Shown: piece by piece, positions 1 to 6,032 of the stretch | Numbering within the stretch: the first letter of the stretch is position 1 | Layout: every line of letters begins with the position of its first letter | Origin: Brevibacterium sp. 239c | Lineage (GTDB): Bacteria; Actinomycetota; Actinomycetes; Actinomycetales; Brevibacteriaceae | Assembly: GCF_900169365.1 (NCBI RefSeq) | Contig: NZ_FXZH01000025.1 | Coordinates: 1 to 53,670, forward strand | Direction of reading: 5' to 3' | DNA length: 53,670 nucleotides | Position numbers and translations under genes: made by a program | Notes under the pieces: generated by a model | The model's input: the letters and a program-made list of their open reading frames with translations, nothing else | Told to the model about the DNA's origin: nothing | Database searches by the model: none

Positions 1-129
1 GCTGGGTCAGGTGACGCCGGTGGAGTTCGAGGAAGCACGTTCACTGACCGACCTGGTCAGTGAAGAGGAAGTGTCTGCGCAAGCCGCGTGAGACAGATCA
101 AGTGTCCACAACTTGCGGGGAACCTCACA
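1..129 (+). mobile_element. 3' end of an IS3-like insertion sequence (truncated by window)
   Basis: The frame from base 2 to the TGA at 89-91 encodes about 29 residues containing the string TPVEFEEAR. This resembles the extreme C-terminus of IS3-family (IS3/IS150-like) transposases, which often end in a TPxEFE motif. About 15 bases after the stop lies GTGTCCACAACTTGCGGGG followed by AACCTCA, a plausible terminal inverted repeat with the CA end usual for IS3 elements; the exact edge (127 or 129) is uncertain. Only the tail is visible, so neither the family nor the activity can be confirmed. It abuts the HNH gene of the island and probably inserted into, or truncated, that island. Confidence 0.5.
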
Positions 130-198
130 CTCGGGGCCAATGTATGTAATTGGTTAGTAAACGACCCAGGAAGGCTTGTAGGCGCGCGGAGAGGGAGA

Positions 199-705
199 CT
201 AGGCAGTCTCGCGCCACGACCGTCGATTACATGGCAGGCAGCTGGGGACCACGTTCTCTAGTGAGTGCTCACCACCACGAACAATCGGCACTGGGTAATG
301 GTCAGTCTCAGACCACACACCACCACAGTGAAAGCACGCGTCGCCATGTCGCGCAACGAGTTCTTCACGAGTAAATGACACCACCACAGGATCGAACCCG
401 CACTGCTTCGCACGCTCCCTGAACCTCGACTCCCACTTCATATGAGGATTAGCGGCTGCATACTCAGCCACCCTCGCATTAATGCTTTCACGCTTATCCC
501 GATACCGCCCGGCATGGTACTCCCGTAAACGCTCCTTGTTGGCCCGGTAATACTTCGCGCAAGCCTCCAAGTTAGCTTCCCGATACTTCAAGTCATCACC
601 ACGGGCGCAAACACGACACCGAGGGTTATAGCCATCCTTGCCCTGCTTCTTCTTCCAAAACTCATTCAGCGGCTTCTCAACACCGCACTTCCTGCAGACT
701 TTCAT
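199..705 (-). CDS. HNH endonuclease, paralogue 1
   Basis: A 168-residue protein. The N-terminus has a CxxC...CxxC zinc ribbon (CRKC at 4-7, CRVC around 30-33). A charged helical middle of Arg/Lys/Tyr-rich repeats follows. The C-terminal HNH core reads CFHCGG, then DHYPVPIVRGGEHSLEN, then PSCLPCN. The second CxxC and the His-Asn pair fit a zinc-stabilised beta-beta-alpha-metal nuclease of the phage/homing type. It is clearly paralogous to the protein at 3363-3887. It lies alone between the structured non-coding region and the IS end, downstream of the 250-residue gene and separated from it by about 870 bases. A nicking or homing role, or interference with other phages, is possible; the target is unknown. 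Confidence 0.85.
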   Translation of the reverse strand: MKVCRKCGVEKPLNEFWKKKQGKDGYNPRCRVCARGDDLKYREANLEACAKYYRANKERLREYHAGRYRDKRESINARVAEYAAANPHMKWESRFRERAKQCGFDPVVVSFTREELVARHGDACFHCGGVWSETDHYPVPIVRGGEHSLENVVPSCLPCNRRSWRETA

Positions 706-1075
706 CTCGTTCTCCTATGCTTCATACCCACAAGCCGCCCTGTGGTTGTAACTGGTATATTGCCGTGTGTGATTGTCTCTATGCCCGGGGTGAGCGCGCA
801 GACCTTTCGACCGGGTAGTGCCAGCGTCTGCCGGGGATTGTTGTTCGCGTGCGGTGTGTTGTTCGTCGCGGTTGCGTGTTTGGTTGTGTTTCAGTTCGTT
901 GGTTCGCTTAGCTAATGTTCTAGTGCGTGTGTGTCATGTTTGATGGCGGTTCTTGGCTTTAGTGTTTCTTCTGTTGGCTTTTATGTTGGTTCTGCTTGTC
1001 TTCGCGTGTTGTGTTTATGCGTTGTGTTCGATGGTTAAGTATTCGTTGTTCGCTTCGTTATTCATTTCTTTGCTT
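706..1075. other. Non-coding, T/G-skewed stretch
   Basis: No convincing gene is visible on either strand. From about 830 to 1075 the plus strand is dominated by T and G (runs of TTG, TGTT and GTGT words), a strong strand bias unlike the coding DNA on either side. An inverted repeat GCAGAC...GTCTGC spans about 809-838. The segment is upstream (in the minus-strand sense) of the HNH gene that begins at 705. It could be a promoter/leader region or part of an origin; nothing decides between them. Confidence 0.5.
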
Positions 1076-1107
1076 GTTTCATTGCTTGAATGTTTCATTG
1101 TTTGAAT
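1076..1107 (+). repeat. 16-bp tandem direct repeat
   Basis: Copy 1 (1076-1091) is GTTTCATTGCTTGAAT and copy 2 (1092-1107) differs by one base. Immediately downstream, GAGTT/AACTC words cluster at about 1163, 1180, 1189 and 1221, including the inverted pair ACTCAAC (1189-1195) and GTTGAGT (1221-1227). The layout resembles iterons or protein-binding boxes. The function is not known. Confidence 0.6.
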
Positions 1108-1339
1108 AATGAAGATGAACGTTGAAGTAGATCAGTTTGCAAATCAGAATGAGATTGCGATTGAGTTGACCAATCATCTGAGTTAGCTACTCAACTACTC
1201 ACACTGTTGCGCTCTCGACTGTTGAGTTGTTGTGTTGCTGCTCATCGTGTTGTGTTGTGCTTACTGCCGTTCAGTGCGTGTAGCTCTTGCAGACTGTGTG
1301 GCCTGTGCTCGCCCCGCTGTGTGGGCACTGCTGGTGCGC

Positions 1340-1556
1340 GGGTGGGGTATGGGCTGGATAGGCCCGTGGTGGCCCGGGTGCAGTGCTACCTACACCCGGG
1401 CCGTGGAGGGTGGGCCTATGCCTCTGGTGCCCCCGGTATCTCGTGCCACCCGGTCCACTTGCGGAAGGTCCCTATGGTCGTGGACCCCCGGCGTACGACT
1501 AATCGGGTGGACTCAATGCTGACACCCTCGGGTGATGCGTCGAGGTCCACCGGGCC
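1340..1556. other. Dense inverted-repeat region (candidate structured RNA or origin)
   Basis: Several perfect inverted repeats are packed here. GGCCCGGGTG (1371-1380) pairs with CACCCGGGCC (1393-1402) around a 12-base loop. GGTCCAC (1452-1458) pairs with GTGGACC (1480-1486). GGTGGAC (1506-1512) pairs with GTCCACC (1545-1551), enclosing a CACCC-TC-GGGTG hairpin (1523-1534). The hexamer GTCCAC/GTGGAC begins at 1453, 1480, 1507 and 1545, the first three exactly 27 bases apart. Open frames across it on the plus strand have no ribosome binding site or recognisable product. I read it as a structured RNA, a replication origin or a packaging/nicking site. The hairpins are directly visible; the role is inference. 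Confidence 0.6.
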
Positions 1557-1576
1557 TGTCTCTGTAGCGATACGTA

Positions 1577-2329
1577 TCATCCGAGCCTCATTTCACGGTG
1601 GGCCTGGGTGCGTTCCCGGGCCTTCTCGTCCTCAAGCCCCTGGGCGCGGCGCTTCACCTCAGTGGGGTCGAGTGTGAGGCTGACAGTCAATCCCATGTTG
1701 AGGGCATCCCACACGCTCAGGTCGCCTCCGTCGTGAGTCTTTCCACGGTGCAGTACATGCTGCCGCTGCTCAGCCAGGGACACATCCACGAACTTCAAAT
1801 GTGGCTGAATAGTGCTACCTGATTTGCCGGTGAAGAACGGGACGAGGGCGTTCCATGCGTCGAGTACAGCTTTCGTTTTCTCAAGCGCAATGGTCGCTTC
1901 AGCACGGGCGACGTGATGCTTATCTACCCCCTTGCTGTCGAGATCGCCGCCACCGATCTGTGTGTGCTTGGCGCGGAGGACTTCCACCGCTTCGTCAAAC
2001 CGGGTTTGCATCTCGTTGAGAACCTTGCCGCCGTGGGACCGGTAGTGTTCCAGGACGGCTTTGGAGTCTGCAATGTCCATGCTGATGTGTGAGTTCACGG
2101 ACTGGTCGAGAAGTCGGCGCAGCAGTTCCGTCTTAATGGCCTCATTTTTGAGGGGGTCACGGTTGGCGCGGATTTCCTTAACGGTGAGTTCGTTAAGGTC
2201 TGGCCGGTCCTTTGCAACGAACTTCTTAGTTGGCTTCATTTCCGGGATGGTGATTTCGAGCCGTTTAAGTGCACGCTTAATGTTGGAGGCGGTGGACTTG
2301 TTCTCGGCTGCATTGTTGGTGATTTGCAT
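1577..2329 (-). CDS. Hypothetical protein, 250 aa, helical
   Basis: ATG start with a good ribosome binding site (AAGGAG, 7 bases upstream). I do not recognise the family. The protein is charged and predicted mostly alpha-helical, with Lys/Arg/Glu-rich stretches at both ends and a more hydrophobic middle (about 150-190, including WNALVPFFTG). It contains no cysteine, signal peptide or membrane segment. It is the last gene of the compact minus-strand operon, about 45 bases after the 73-residue gene, and is followed by the hairpin-rich non-coding stretch. A DNA- or virion-associated role would fit its position but nothing in the sequence proves it. Confidence 0.75.
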   Translation of the reverse strand: MQITNNAAENKSTASNIKRALKRLEITIPEMKPTKKFVAKDRPDLNELTVKEIRANRDPLKNEAIKTELLRRLLDQSVNSHISMDIADSKAVLEHYRSHGGKVLNEMQTRFDEAVEVLRAKHTQIGGGDLDSKGVDKHHVARAEATIALEKTKAVLDAWNALVPFFTGKSGSTIQPHLKFVDVSLAEQRQHVLHRGKTHDGGDLSVWDALNMGLTVSLTLDPTEVKRRAQGLEDEKARERTQAHREMRLG

Positions 2330-2373
2330 TATGTGTTTCTCCTTAGTTGATGTTGCGATTATTGGTATTGCGG

Positions 2374-2595
2374 TTATCGTGTTGCACGGGTAATGCCGTT
2401 ATGGTCGCCGCCGTGAGTGGCCGCCATATTCTGCAAGCGTTCCCATTCGGCGTGTGACATGCCTGTCGGGTTGTTGGCTTGCATGTCAATGACGGGGGCG
2501 TCTGGTTTCCATACGTGAGGGGCCGGTGCAGGTTTAGGTGTTTCACCTCGCATGGCTGCCAGAAACGCCCGTTCCTCAGCTTCACTAAGCCTCAT
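2374..2595 (-). CDS. Hypothetical small protein, 73 aa
   Basis: I chose the ATG at 2595 with an upstream AAAGG rather than the TTG two codons earlier; the TTG would overlap the preceding stop. The product begins MRLSEAEERAFLAAMRG, continues with a Pro/Ala-rich linker and ends with a short helical segment containing HAEWERLQNMAA. No known family is recognised. It sits between the 61-residue gene (3 bases upstream) and the 250-residue gene, so it is probably co-transcribed with both. Confidence 0.6.
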   Translation of the reverse strand: MRLSEAEERAFLAAMRGETPKPAPAPHVWKPDAPVIDMQANNPTGMSHAEWERLQNMAATHGGDHNGITRATR

Positions 2596-2597
2596 GA

Positions 2598-2783
2598 TCA
2601 ACCTTTCTTGATTGCGTGTTGCAGGACGCTGCGGAGCGCTCTCATTTGGATTTGAAGTGATGAAGCGTAATTGCCGAGTTCATATAGTTCATCAATGACA
2701 GCGCTTTTGCTGAGCGTGTCGGGGTCTGCTGAGATGCGTACCCCACGGGCAATTTCGAATTCACGTTCTGGTCGGTCATTCAT
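2598..2783 (-). CDS. Hypothetical small protein, 61 aa
   Basis: The longest frame begins at 2807, but the ATG at 2783 has a fine AAGGAG site 6-8 bases upstream and overlaps the previous stop as ATGAATGA, so I take it as the start. The product (MNDRPEREFE...) has an acidic/basic N-terminus and a C-terminal amphipathic helix (about 30-61) that could form a coiled coil. The function is unknown. It is one of the chain of overlapping small genes in the island operon. Confidence 0.6.
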   Translation of the reverse strand: MNDRPEREFEIARGVRISADPDTLSKSAVIDELYELGNYASSLQIQMRALRSVLQHAIKKG

Positions 2784-2991
2784 GCTTGTGCTCCTTGTGT
2801 TCGTCAAGTGCGTTTACAATTCCGGTCGCTAGGGTTATTGCCCCTGCCGTGGATAGGTAGATTCGGTAGGTGCCGAACATGAGGGACACGCCTTCACGAC
2901 CGTCTGCGAGGATCGCGGGGAAAAATTTCATGTGTGCCTCGGCGTTCGCGTTGGACTTGCGGTGGCAGTCGTATTCTTGGACTGGTCTCAA
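2776..2991 (-). CDS. Small protein, 71 aa, member 3 of an island paralogue family
   Basis: The TTG start at 2991 overlaps the stop of the 48-codon gene upstream as TTGA; an internal ATG 20 codons later is an alternative. The core PAILADGREGVSLMFG followed by a helix (ITLATGIVNALDEHK) aligns by eye with the products of 3118-3366 and 4274-4555. The shared pattern is P-A-(V/I)-x-A-x-G, a short beta hairpin, then a helix ending in a charged tail. An upstream HRK-type basic patch is shared with the 82 aa protein. The family function is unknown to me. Confidence 0.6.
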   Translation of the reverse strand: MRPVQEYDCHRKSNANAEAHMKFFPAILADGREGVSLMFGTYRIYLSTAGAITLATGIVNALDEHKEHKHE

Positions 2992-3134
2992 AGTGTTCTG
3001 CTTTCCAGGTCTGTGCGAATGCGTTCTAGGATGGAAGACATGTAGTCGAGTTTGTTCTCAATCCTTGTGGCGCGGTCTGCGATGGCGGCGAGTGTTTTCT
3101 GCTGCTGTTTCAACTGCTCAGTGAGGTCTTTCAT
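2988..3134 (-). CDS. Small coiled-coil protein, 48 aa
   Basis: This short gene has a near-perfect ribosome binding site (GGAGGA, 4-5 bases before the ATG at 3134). It starts inside the last codons of the 82-residue gene and ends overlapping the TTG start of the 71-residue gene. The product starts MKDLTEQLKQQQKTLAAIA and continues with heptad-like spacing (RIENKLDYMSSILERIR), so a short parallel coiled coil is likely. It falls exactly in the gap between its neighbours, which supports it as real. It may be an oligomerisation or adaptor peptide; the role is unknown. Confidence 0.65.
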   Translation of the reverse strand: MKDLTEQLKQQQKTLAAIADRATRIENKLDYMSSILERIRTDLESRTL

Positions 3135-3366
3135 GGATTCCTCCGGGTCTGTGTCGGATGGTTGTGGTTTTGTCTTCTTCGACGCAATCGACTAATGCGT
3201 TAGCGAGTGCGACGGCGAAGCCTTTGTGGATGAATAGTTCTATTTCGTTTCCTAGTCGGACTGCGACGAGTGGTGTTTTCCCGTTAGCTGCTACGGCGGG
3301 TTGTACTTCCCAGTTGTTTTTTTTTTTGTTGTCGCGTTGTTTTCTGTGCTGTGGTTGCTGTTTCAC
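3118..3366 (-). CDS. Small protein, 82 aa, member 2 of an island paralogue family
   Basis: The frame is open from 3411, but the GTG at 3366 overlaps the stop of the HNH gene as GTGA, the coupling used throughout this operon, so I use it. The N-terminus is very basic (HRKQRDNKKKNNW). The core PAVAANGKTPLVAVRLG and helix FAVALANALVDCVEEDK match the family pattern seen at 2776-2991 and 4274-4555. The Lys codons lie in an 11-base A run (T run at 3317-3327 on the plus strand), a possible slippage site. The function is unknown. Confidence 0.6.
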   Translation of the reverse strand: MKQQPQHRKQRDNKKKNNWEVQPAVAANGKTPLVAVRLGNEIELFIHKGFAVALANALVDCVEEDKTTTIRHRPGGIHERPH

Positions 3367-3887
3367 CGGCTGACACCGCCCCGCCATGATTTCTGGTTGC
3401 AAGGCATGCACGACGGGACGCAGTTATCCAGGCTGTGCTCCCCGCCGTGAACCACAGGGACTGGGTAATGGTCAACGCCTGACCATTCGCCGCCGCAGTG
3501 ATGGCAGGAGTCTCCCCATTTCGCTATCAGGTGCTCACGGGTGAACGGAAAAATTACTGCTTCGATGCCGTATTTATTGGCTCGTTCGCGATATTTTGAC
3601 TGCCACTTGACCTGCGGGTTTAAGCGATAGTATTCGCGCTTCTCAGCCGCTATCTTGTCCCTGTTCGCGGCCCGGATACGGCGACTGTCCTCGCGGATAC
3701 GTTCACGGTTAGCTTCGTAGTACTGGCGATGCCGACCTAAGGTCTTTCCTCTGTTCGCCTCGCGGTACCGCTTATCAACGGCAGATTTGCACGATTTGCA
3801 ATATGAAAGCCTTCCACCTTTACTCGGCTTGTTTTTCGGGTATTCGTCTAGCGGTTTCTCAATCTTGCATTTGCTGCATGTCTTCAC
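3363..3887 (-). CDS. HNH endonuclease, paralogue 2
   Basis: A 174-residue protein built like the one at 199-705. It has an N-terminal zinc ribbon (CSKC at 4-7, CKSC near 30-33), a long basic helical middle and a C-terminal HNH core (CHHCGG, DHYPVPVVHGGEHSLDN, PSCMPCN). The nuclease cores are closely similar while the middle, probably DNA-contacting, helices have diverged, suggesting different target sequences. The start overlaps the WhiB stop by 4 bases (ATGA) and its stop overlaps the next gene as GTGA, so it is translated as part of the operon rather than being a stray homing insertion. Confidence 0.85.
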   Translation of the reverse strand: MKTCSKCKIEKPLDEYPKNKPSKGGRLSYCKSCKSAVDKRYREANRGKTLGRHRQYYEANRERIREDSRRIRAANRDKIAAEKREYYRLNPQVKWQSKYRERANKYGIEAVIFPFTREHLIAKWGDSCHHCGGEWSGVDHYPVPVVHGGEHSLDNCVPSCMPCNQKSWRGGVSR

Positions 3888-4192
3888 TTTTTGTCCCTGT
3901 CGATGCCTGCCCAGATTCCGGTGGTTTCTCCGATGGATTCAGCAAACTCATTGCAAGCGGCCTTTGCTGGGCAGTCGCCGCATAGTCGGATTGCTAACTC
4001 CTTGTCGGCTTTGCGGTTACTCGTCCACTCGGGTCGCGAATGGCAGGGCGTGACCTCACCCCGTGCGAAGAAGCTCTGGAGGTGCATCCAAGCGTCGAGT
4101 GATTCCTTTGGCACACCGAAACCTGCTAAGGATATTCCCTCGTCTTCTGCAGCCTTGTGGGGCCGTGTGGAGCCGCGAATATAGTCAGACAT
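3884..4192 (-). CDS. WhiB-family iron-sulfur transcription factor (phage type)
   Basis: A 102-residue protein with the four WhiB cysteines: Cys50 (TPCHS), then Cys71, Cys74 and Cys80 (LCGDCPAKAAC), expected to hold a 4Fe-4S cluster. The turn GIWAG near residue 91 matches the family's G(V/I)WGG motif, with Ala for one Gly. Wbl proteins bind the sigma-A region 4 and modulate promoters; phage-borne versions such as WhiBTM4 down-regulate the host WhiB2. The C-terminus after GIWAG is short (DRDKK), so the basic AT-hook-like tail is minimal. It starts inside the stop of the 30-residue gene and probably controls island or host transcription. Confidence 0.88.
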   Translation of the reverse strand: MSDYIRGSTRPHKAAEDEGISLAGFGVPKESLDAWMHLQSFFARGEVTPCHSRPEWTSNRKADKELAIRLCGDCPAKAACNEFAESIGETTGIWAGIDRDKK

Positions 4193-4277
4193 TGAACCAC
4201 CGGTCCTTGAGTGTGTAGAGCCACGAGAAATTGGATATAAACGCTGCGAGAATCATCGCGGCATCGGTCGGTGTCAT
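4185..4277 (-). CDS. Microprotein, 30 aa, possible membrane peptide
   Basis: A 31-codon frame fills the gap between the 93-residue gene and whiB. Its ATG overlaps the previous stop as ATGA (4274-4277) and its TGA overlaps the whiB start region (4185-4192). The peptide MTPTDAAMILAAFISNF continues SWLYTLKDRWFNV: a short hydrophobic helix followed by a positively charged, Trp/Phe-rich end, as in single-pass or surface-seeking membrane peptides. The double overlap is the main evidence that it is translated. It could be a coupling leader for whiB or a functional microprotein. Confidence 0.5.
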   Translation of the reverse strand: MTPTDAAMILAAFISNFSWLYTLKDRWFNV

Positions 4278-4555
4278 TTGGTTTCCTGTTCTGAGATTGA
4301 AATTGCGTTTTCGAGTCGGCGGATGAGGTGTTTCACTTCGCTGTTCGTGAGGAACATGAAGACTGAGCCGAGCTTGATGTTTACGGCAGGGCCACCAGAT
4401 GCGGATACTGCTGGGCTTACGCGGGACTGTTTTGCGTGTCGCCGGTTTCTGTCGTAGTGGAATTCGCTTTCTTGGAACACCTTTGCTGTCATGCTGTCAT
4501 TTCCTGTCATTTTCGCCGAGGACGAGTGTTTGCGCTGGTCAGGTGTCGTATTCAT
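4274..4555 (-). CDS. Small protein, 93 aa, member 1 of an island paralogue family
   Basis: The start overlaps the stop of the DUF3987 gene as ATGA. After a polar N-terminus and a basic patch (YDRNRRHAKQSR) comes PAVSASGGPAVNIKLG and a helix (EVKHLIRRLENAISISEQ). This reproduces the pattern of the 82- and 71-residue proteins: P-A-V-x-A-x-G, a two-strand segment, then an amphipathic helix. Three copies with low identity but the same layout suggest old duplication inside the element. No known domain is recognised. Confidence 0.65.
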   Translation of the reverse strand: MNTTPDQRKHSSSAKMTGNDSMTAKVFQESEFHYDRNRRHAKQSRVSPAVSASGGPAVNIKLGSVFMFLTNSEVKHLIRRLENAISISEQETK

Positions 4556-5754
4556 GCCGCCTGTCCTTCTGTCATCGCTTCCGAGAGTCCCCAGATCACC
4601 GTCTTACGCTCAGAGGGCACCTCAACGACGATCCCGGCATCCGTAAGTGACTTGAACCAGTCGTATGCCTCGGGAACGCTCGACTTGCCACCGAAGCCGA
4701 TACGTCGAACTTCACGCTCGGTCATCGGGCCTTCGCTGCTGAGCCGTTCAACTAGCTTCTTGTTTCGTCGAGCCTCAACATCCCCGAACAACTCATGGAC
4801 CGAGGACATGGAATAGCTAACGACGGCGGCTGCTGCGTTGATGTGCCGAACGTCGATCACATGGGATTCGTCAATGATTGCGTAGATCAATGCAAGGCGA
4901 AGTATCTGGGGGCGAGTCCTTCCCAGTGCTTCTGATGCTTTGCTATCACCTGATACTCGGAACCTTGGCCCTTACTGAACCCATGCTTCCTGCGCTCTTT
5001 CAGTAAGCCGGTACTCGCCCTTGTGGACGGTTCGGAAGATGCTTTGCAGGATGCCAGTAACCTGGTTGAGTTCGTCCTCGGTCATTCCTTTTGGAATGGC
5101 TACGGCTGGTTGCACGTTCACGCGAATGAAGGTGAGCCGGTTGACGAACCCGTTGTGAAAGTCTGCCGATGAGAGTTCAGATTCCAGACCACGTGGGGTG
5201 ACGTGACCCACGACAGTCACATGATGTTCATGGGCGGAATAGCTGTTGGACTTCCTGTTGAGGCTTCCCAGTGGTTTGCCGTCCCATGCTGATTGGAGAA
5301 TCTGCGAAAGGATGGAGCTGTCGCGCTTCGACTTCCTCAGCACCGACGTGAATTCTTCTTCGATGACGATGAGGCGGGGGTCTGGGTAAACCTCATTGCC
5401 CGTCTCGATATCCTTCTCTGGTGAGAGGTGGTCAATGATGCCTTCGCCCGAGCTGAGACCGGCGACGAGGTTGGACTTCATGTAGATCGGATCAAAGGCT
5501 TTAAAGGCTCGTCTGATTGCCCCGGATGACGTGCCCTTGCCCGCTGCTGTCTCTCCGACAACGATGGGCCAAATGACCGGCTGGTGTTTATCGTCGCCGA
5601 TCATGACGTAGGAGTCTTTGCCGACGTAGTTGCCGATGAATGCAAGCGTGTGGGCTAGTACGCCTTCCCTGCTTGCTTCTGTGTGCCCCTGCTTGTGCAG
5701 GAGGTTGACCAGGATTTCGGTGTTGCCTTGAAAGGCTTTGTTGCTCAACTGCAT
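4552..5754 (-). pseudogene. DUF3987 (YfjI-like) primase/helicase-type ATPase, interrupted by in-frame TAA
   Basis: Reading from the ATG at 5754 (site TTGGAG), the frame gives 260 residues and then TAA at 4972-4974. The same frame continues without another stop to 4552, giving 139 more codons (RPQILRLALIYAIID, then INAAAAVVSYS) that match the usual C-terminal helical part of DUF3987 proteins. The N-part has a P-loop-like GETAAGKGT (about 67-75) and a Walker-B-like LIVIEEEF (128-135). DUF3987 proteins are common in phages and integrative elements, often fused to or near primases, and probably act in element replication. Options are a nonsense mutation, readthrough, a sequencing error, or separate translation of the C-part from the TTG at 4890. 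Confidence 0.8.
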
Positions 5755-5774
5755 AGTGTCTCCAATGAGATGTG

Positions 5775-5864
5775 ATGACAGATGGACAGATGCCCCATTT
5801 AGGGGGTCTGACCAGGGAATATGACTGTCCTGCCGCTAAATGTCAGGAAATGACAGATGGACAG
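5775..5864. repeat. Direct and inverted repeats upstream of the DUF3987 gene
   Basis: The 15-mer ATGACAGATGGACAG occurs at 5775-5789 and again at 5850-5864, 75 bases apart, in the only non-coding gap between the upstream microproteins and the replication-type gene. Between them lie CATTTAG (5796-5802) and its complement CTAAATG (5836-5842), and TGTCAGGAAATGACA (5841-5855), itself a 5-bp inverted repeat. The 13-mer CAGGAAATGACAG recurs on the other strand near 4496-4510 inside the 93-residue gene. These could be iterons of an origin or operator sites. Confidence 0.55.
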
Positions 5865-5867
5865 GTG

Positions 5868-6032
5868 CTACTTGATGCCGTGTTTCTTGCGTGCTTCGGC
5901 AGTGTTGACCATGCCGATGGTCCGCTTCGATATGGCTTGGTTTTTCGCCCGTAACCATTCGCGTTCCGCTGTCTGTGCGGCGGTGACGCGGGGATAACCT
6001 TCGGGCCACCAAGCGGGGTCATAGACAGTCAC
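5868..6032 (-). CDS. Microprotein, 54 aa
   Basis: The GTG start at 6032 overlaps the stop of the 71-residue gene as GTGA, and the frame ends with TAG at 5868-5870 just before the repeat region. The product starts MTVYDPAWWPEGYPRV and continues with a basic helix (REWLRAKNQAISKRTIG) and a charged C-terminus. The Trp/Pro-rich N-terminus followed by a basic helix hints at nucleic acid or protein binding, but I do not recognise a family. The overlap and codon-perfect fit argue that it is real. Confidence 0.6.
   Translation of the reverse strand: MTVYDPAWWPEGYPRVTAAQTAEREWLRAKNQAISKRTIGMVNTAEARKKHGIK

Noticed and set aside
706..1576. CRISPR array in the repeat-rich gap
   Set aside because: Repeats are short, inverted or two-copy; there is no regular repeat-spacer alternation and no cas gene.
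1..1600. Left attachment site (copy of the tRNA-Ala 3' end)
   Set aside because: No stretch matching AGGGGAATCGAACCCCTGA was found at the left side, so the other att site is not in the window.
1207..1677. 156-residue and 96-residue plus-strand frames over the hairpin region
   Set aside because: No ribosome binding site, Cys/Arg/Gly-rich nonsense composition and overlap with perfect inverted repeats and the 250-residue gene; better explained as non-coding.
3284..3475. 63-residue alternative frame across the A run
   Set aside because: It overlaps the HNH gene and 82-residue gene in another frame with no ribosome site; only relevant if slippage occurs.
4496..4510. CAGGAAATGACAG copy near the 93-residue gene as an extra iteron
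   Set aside because: It lies inside coding sequence and encodes ordinary residues; a single partial match is likely chance.
5772..5954. 60-residue plus-strand frame
   Set aside because: Antisense to the 54-residue gene and repeat region, without a supporting signal.
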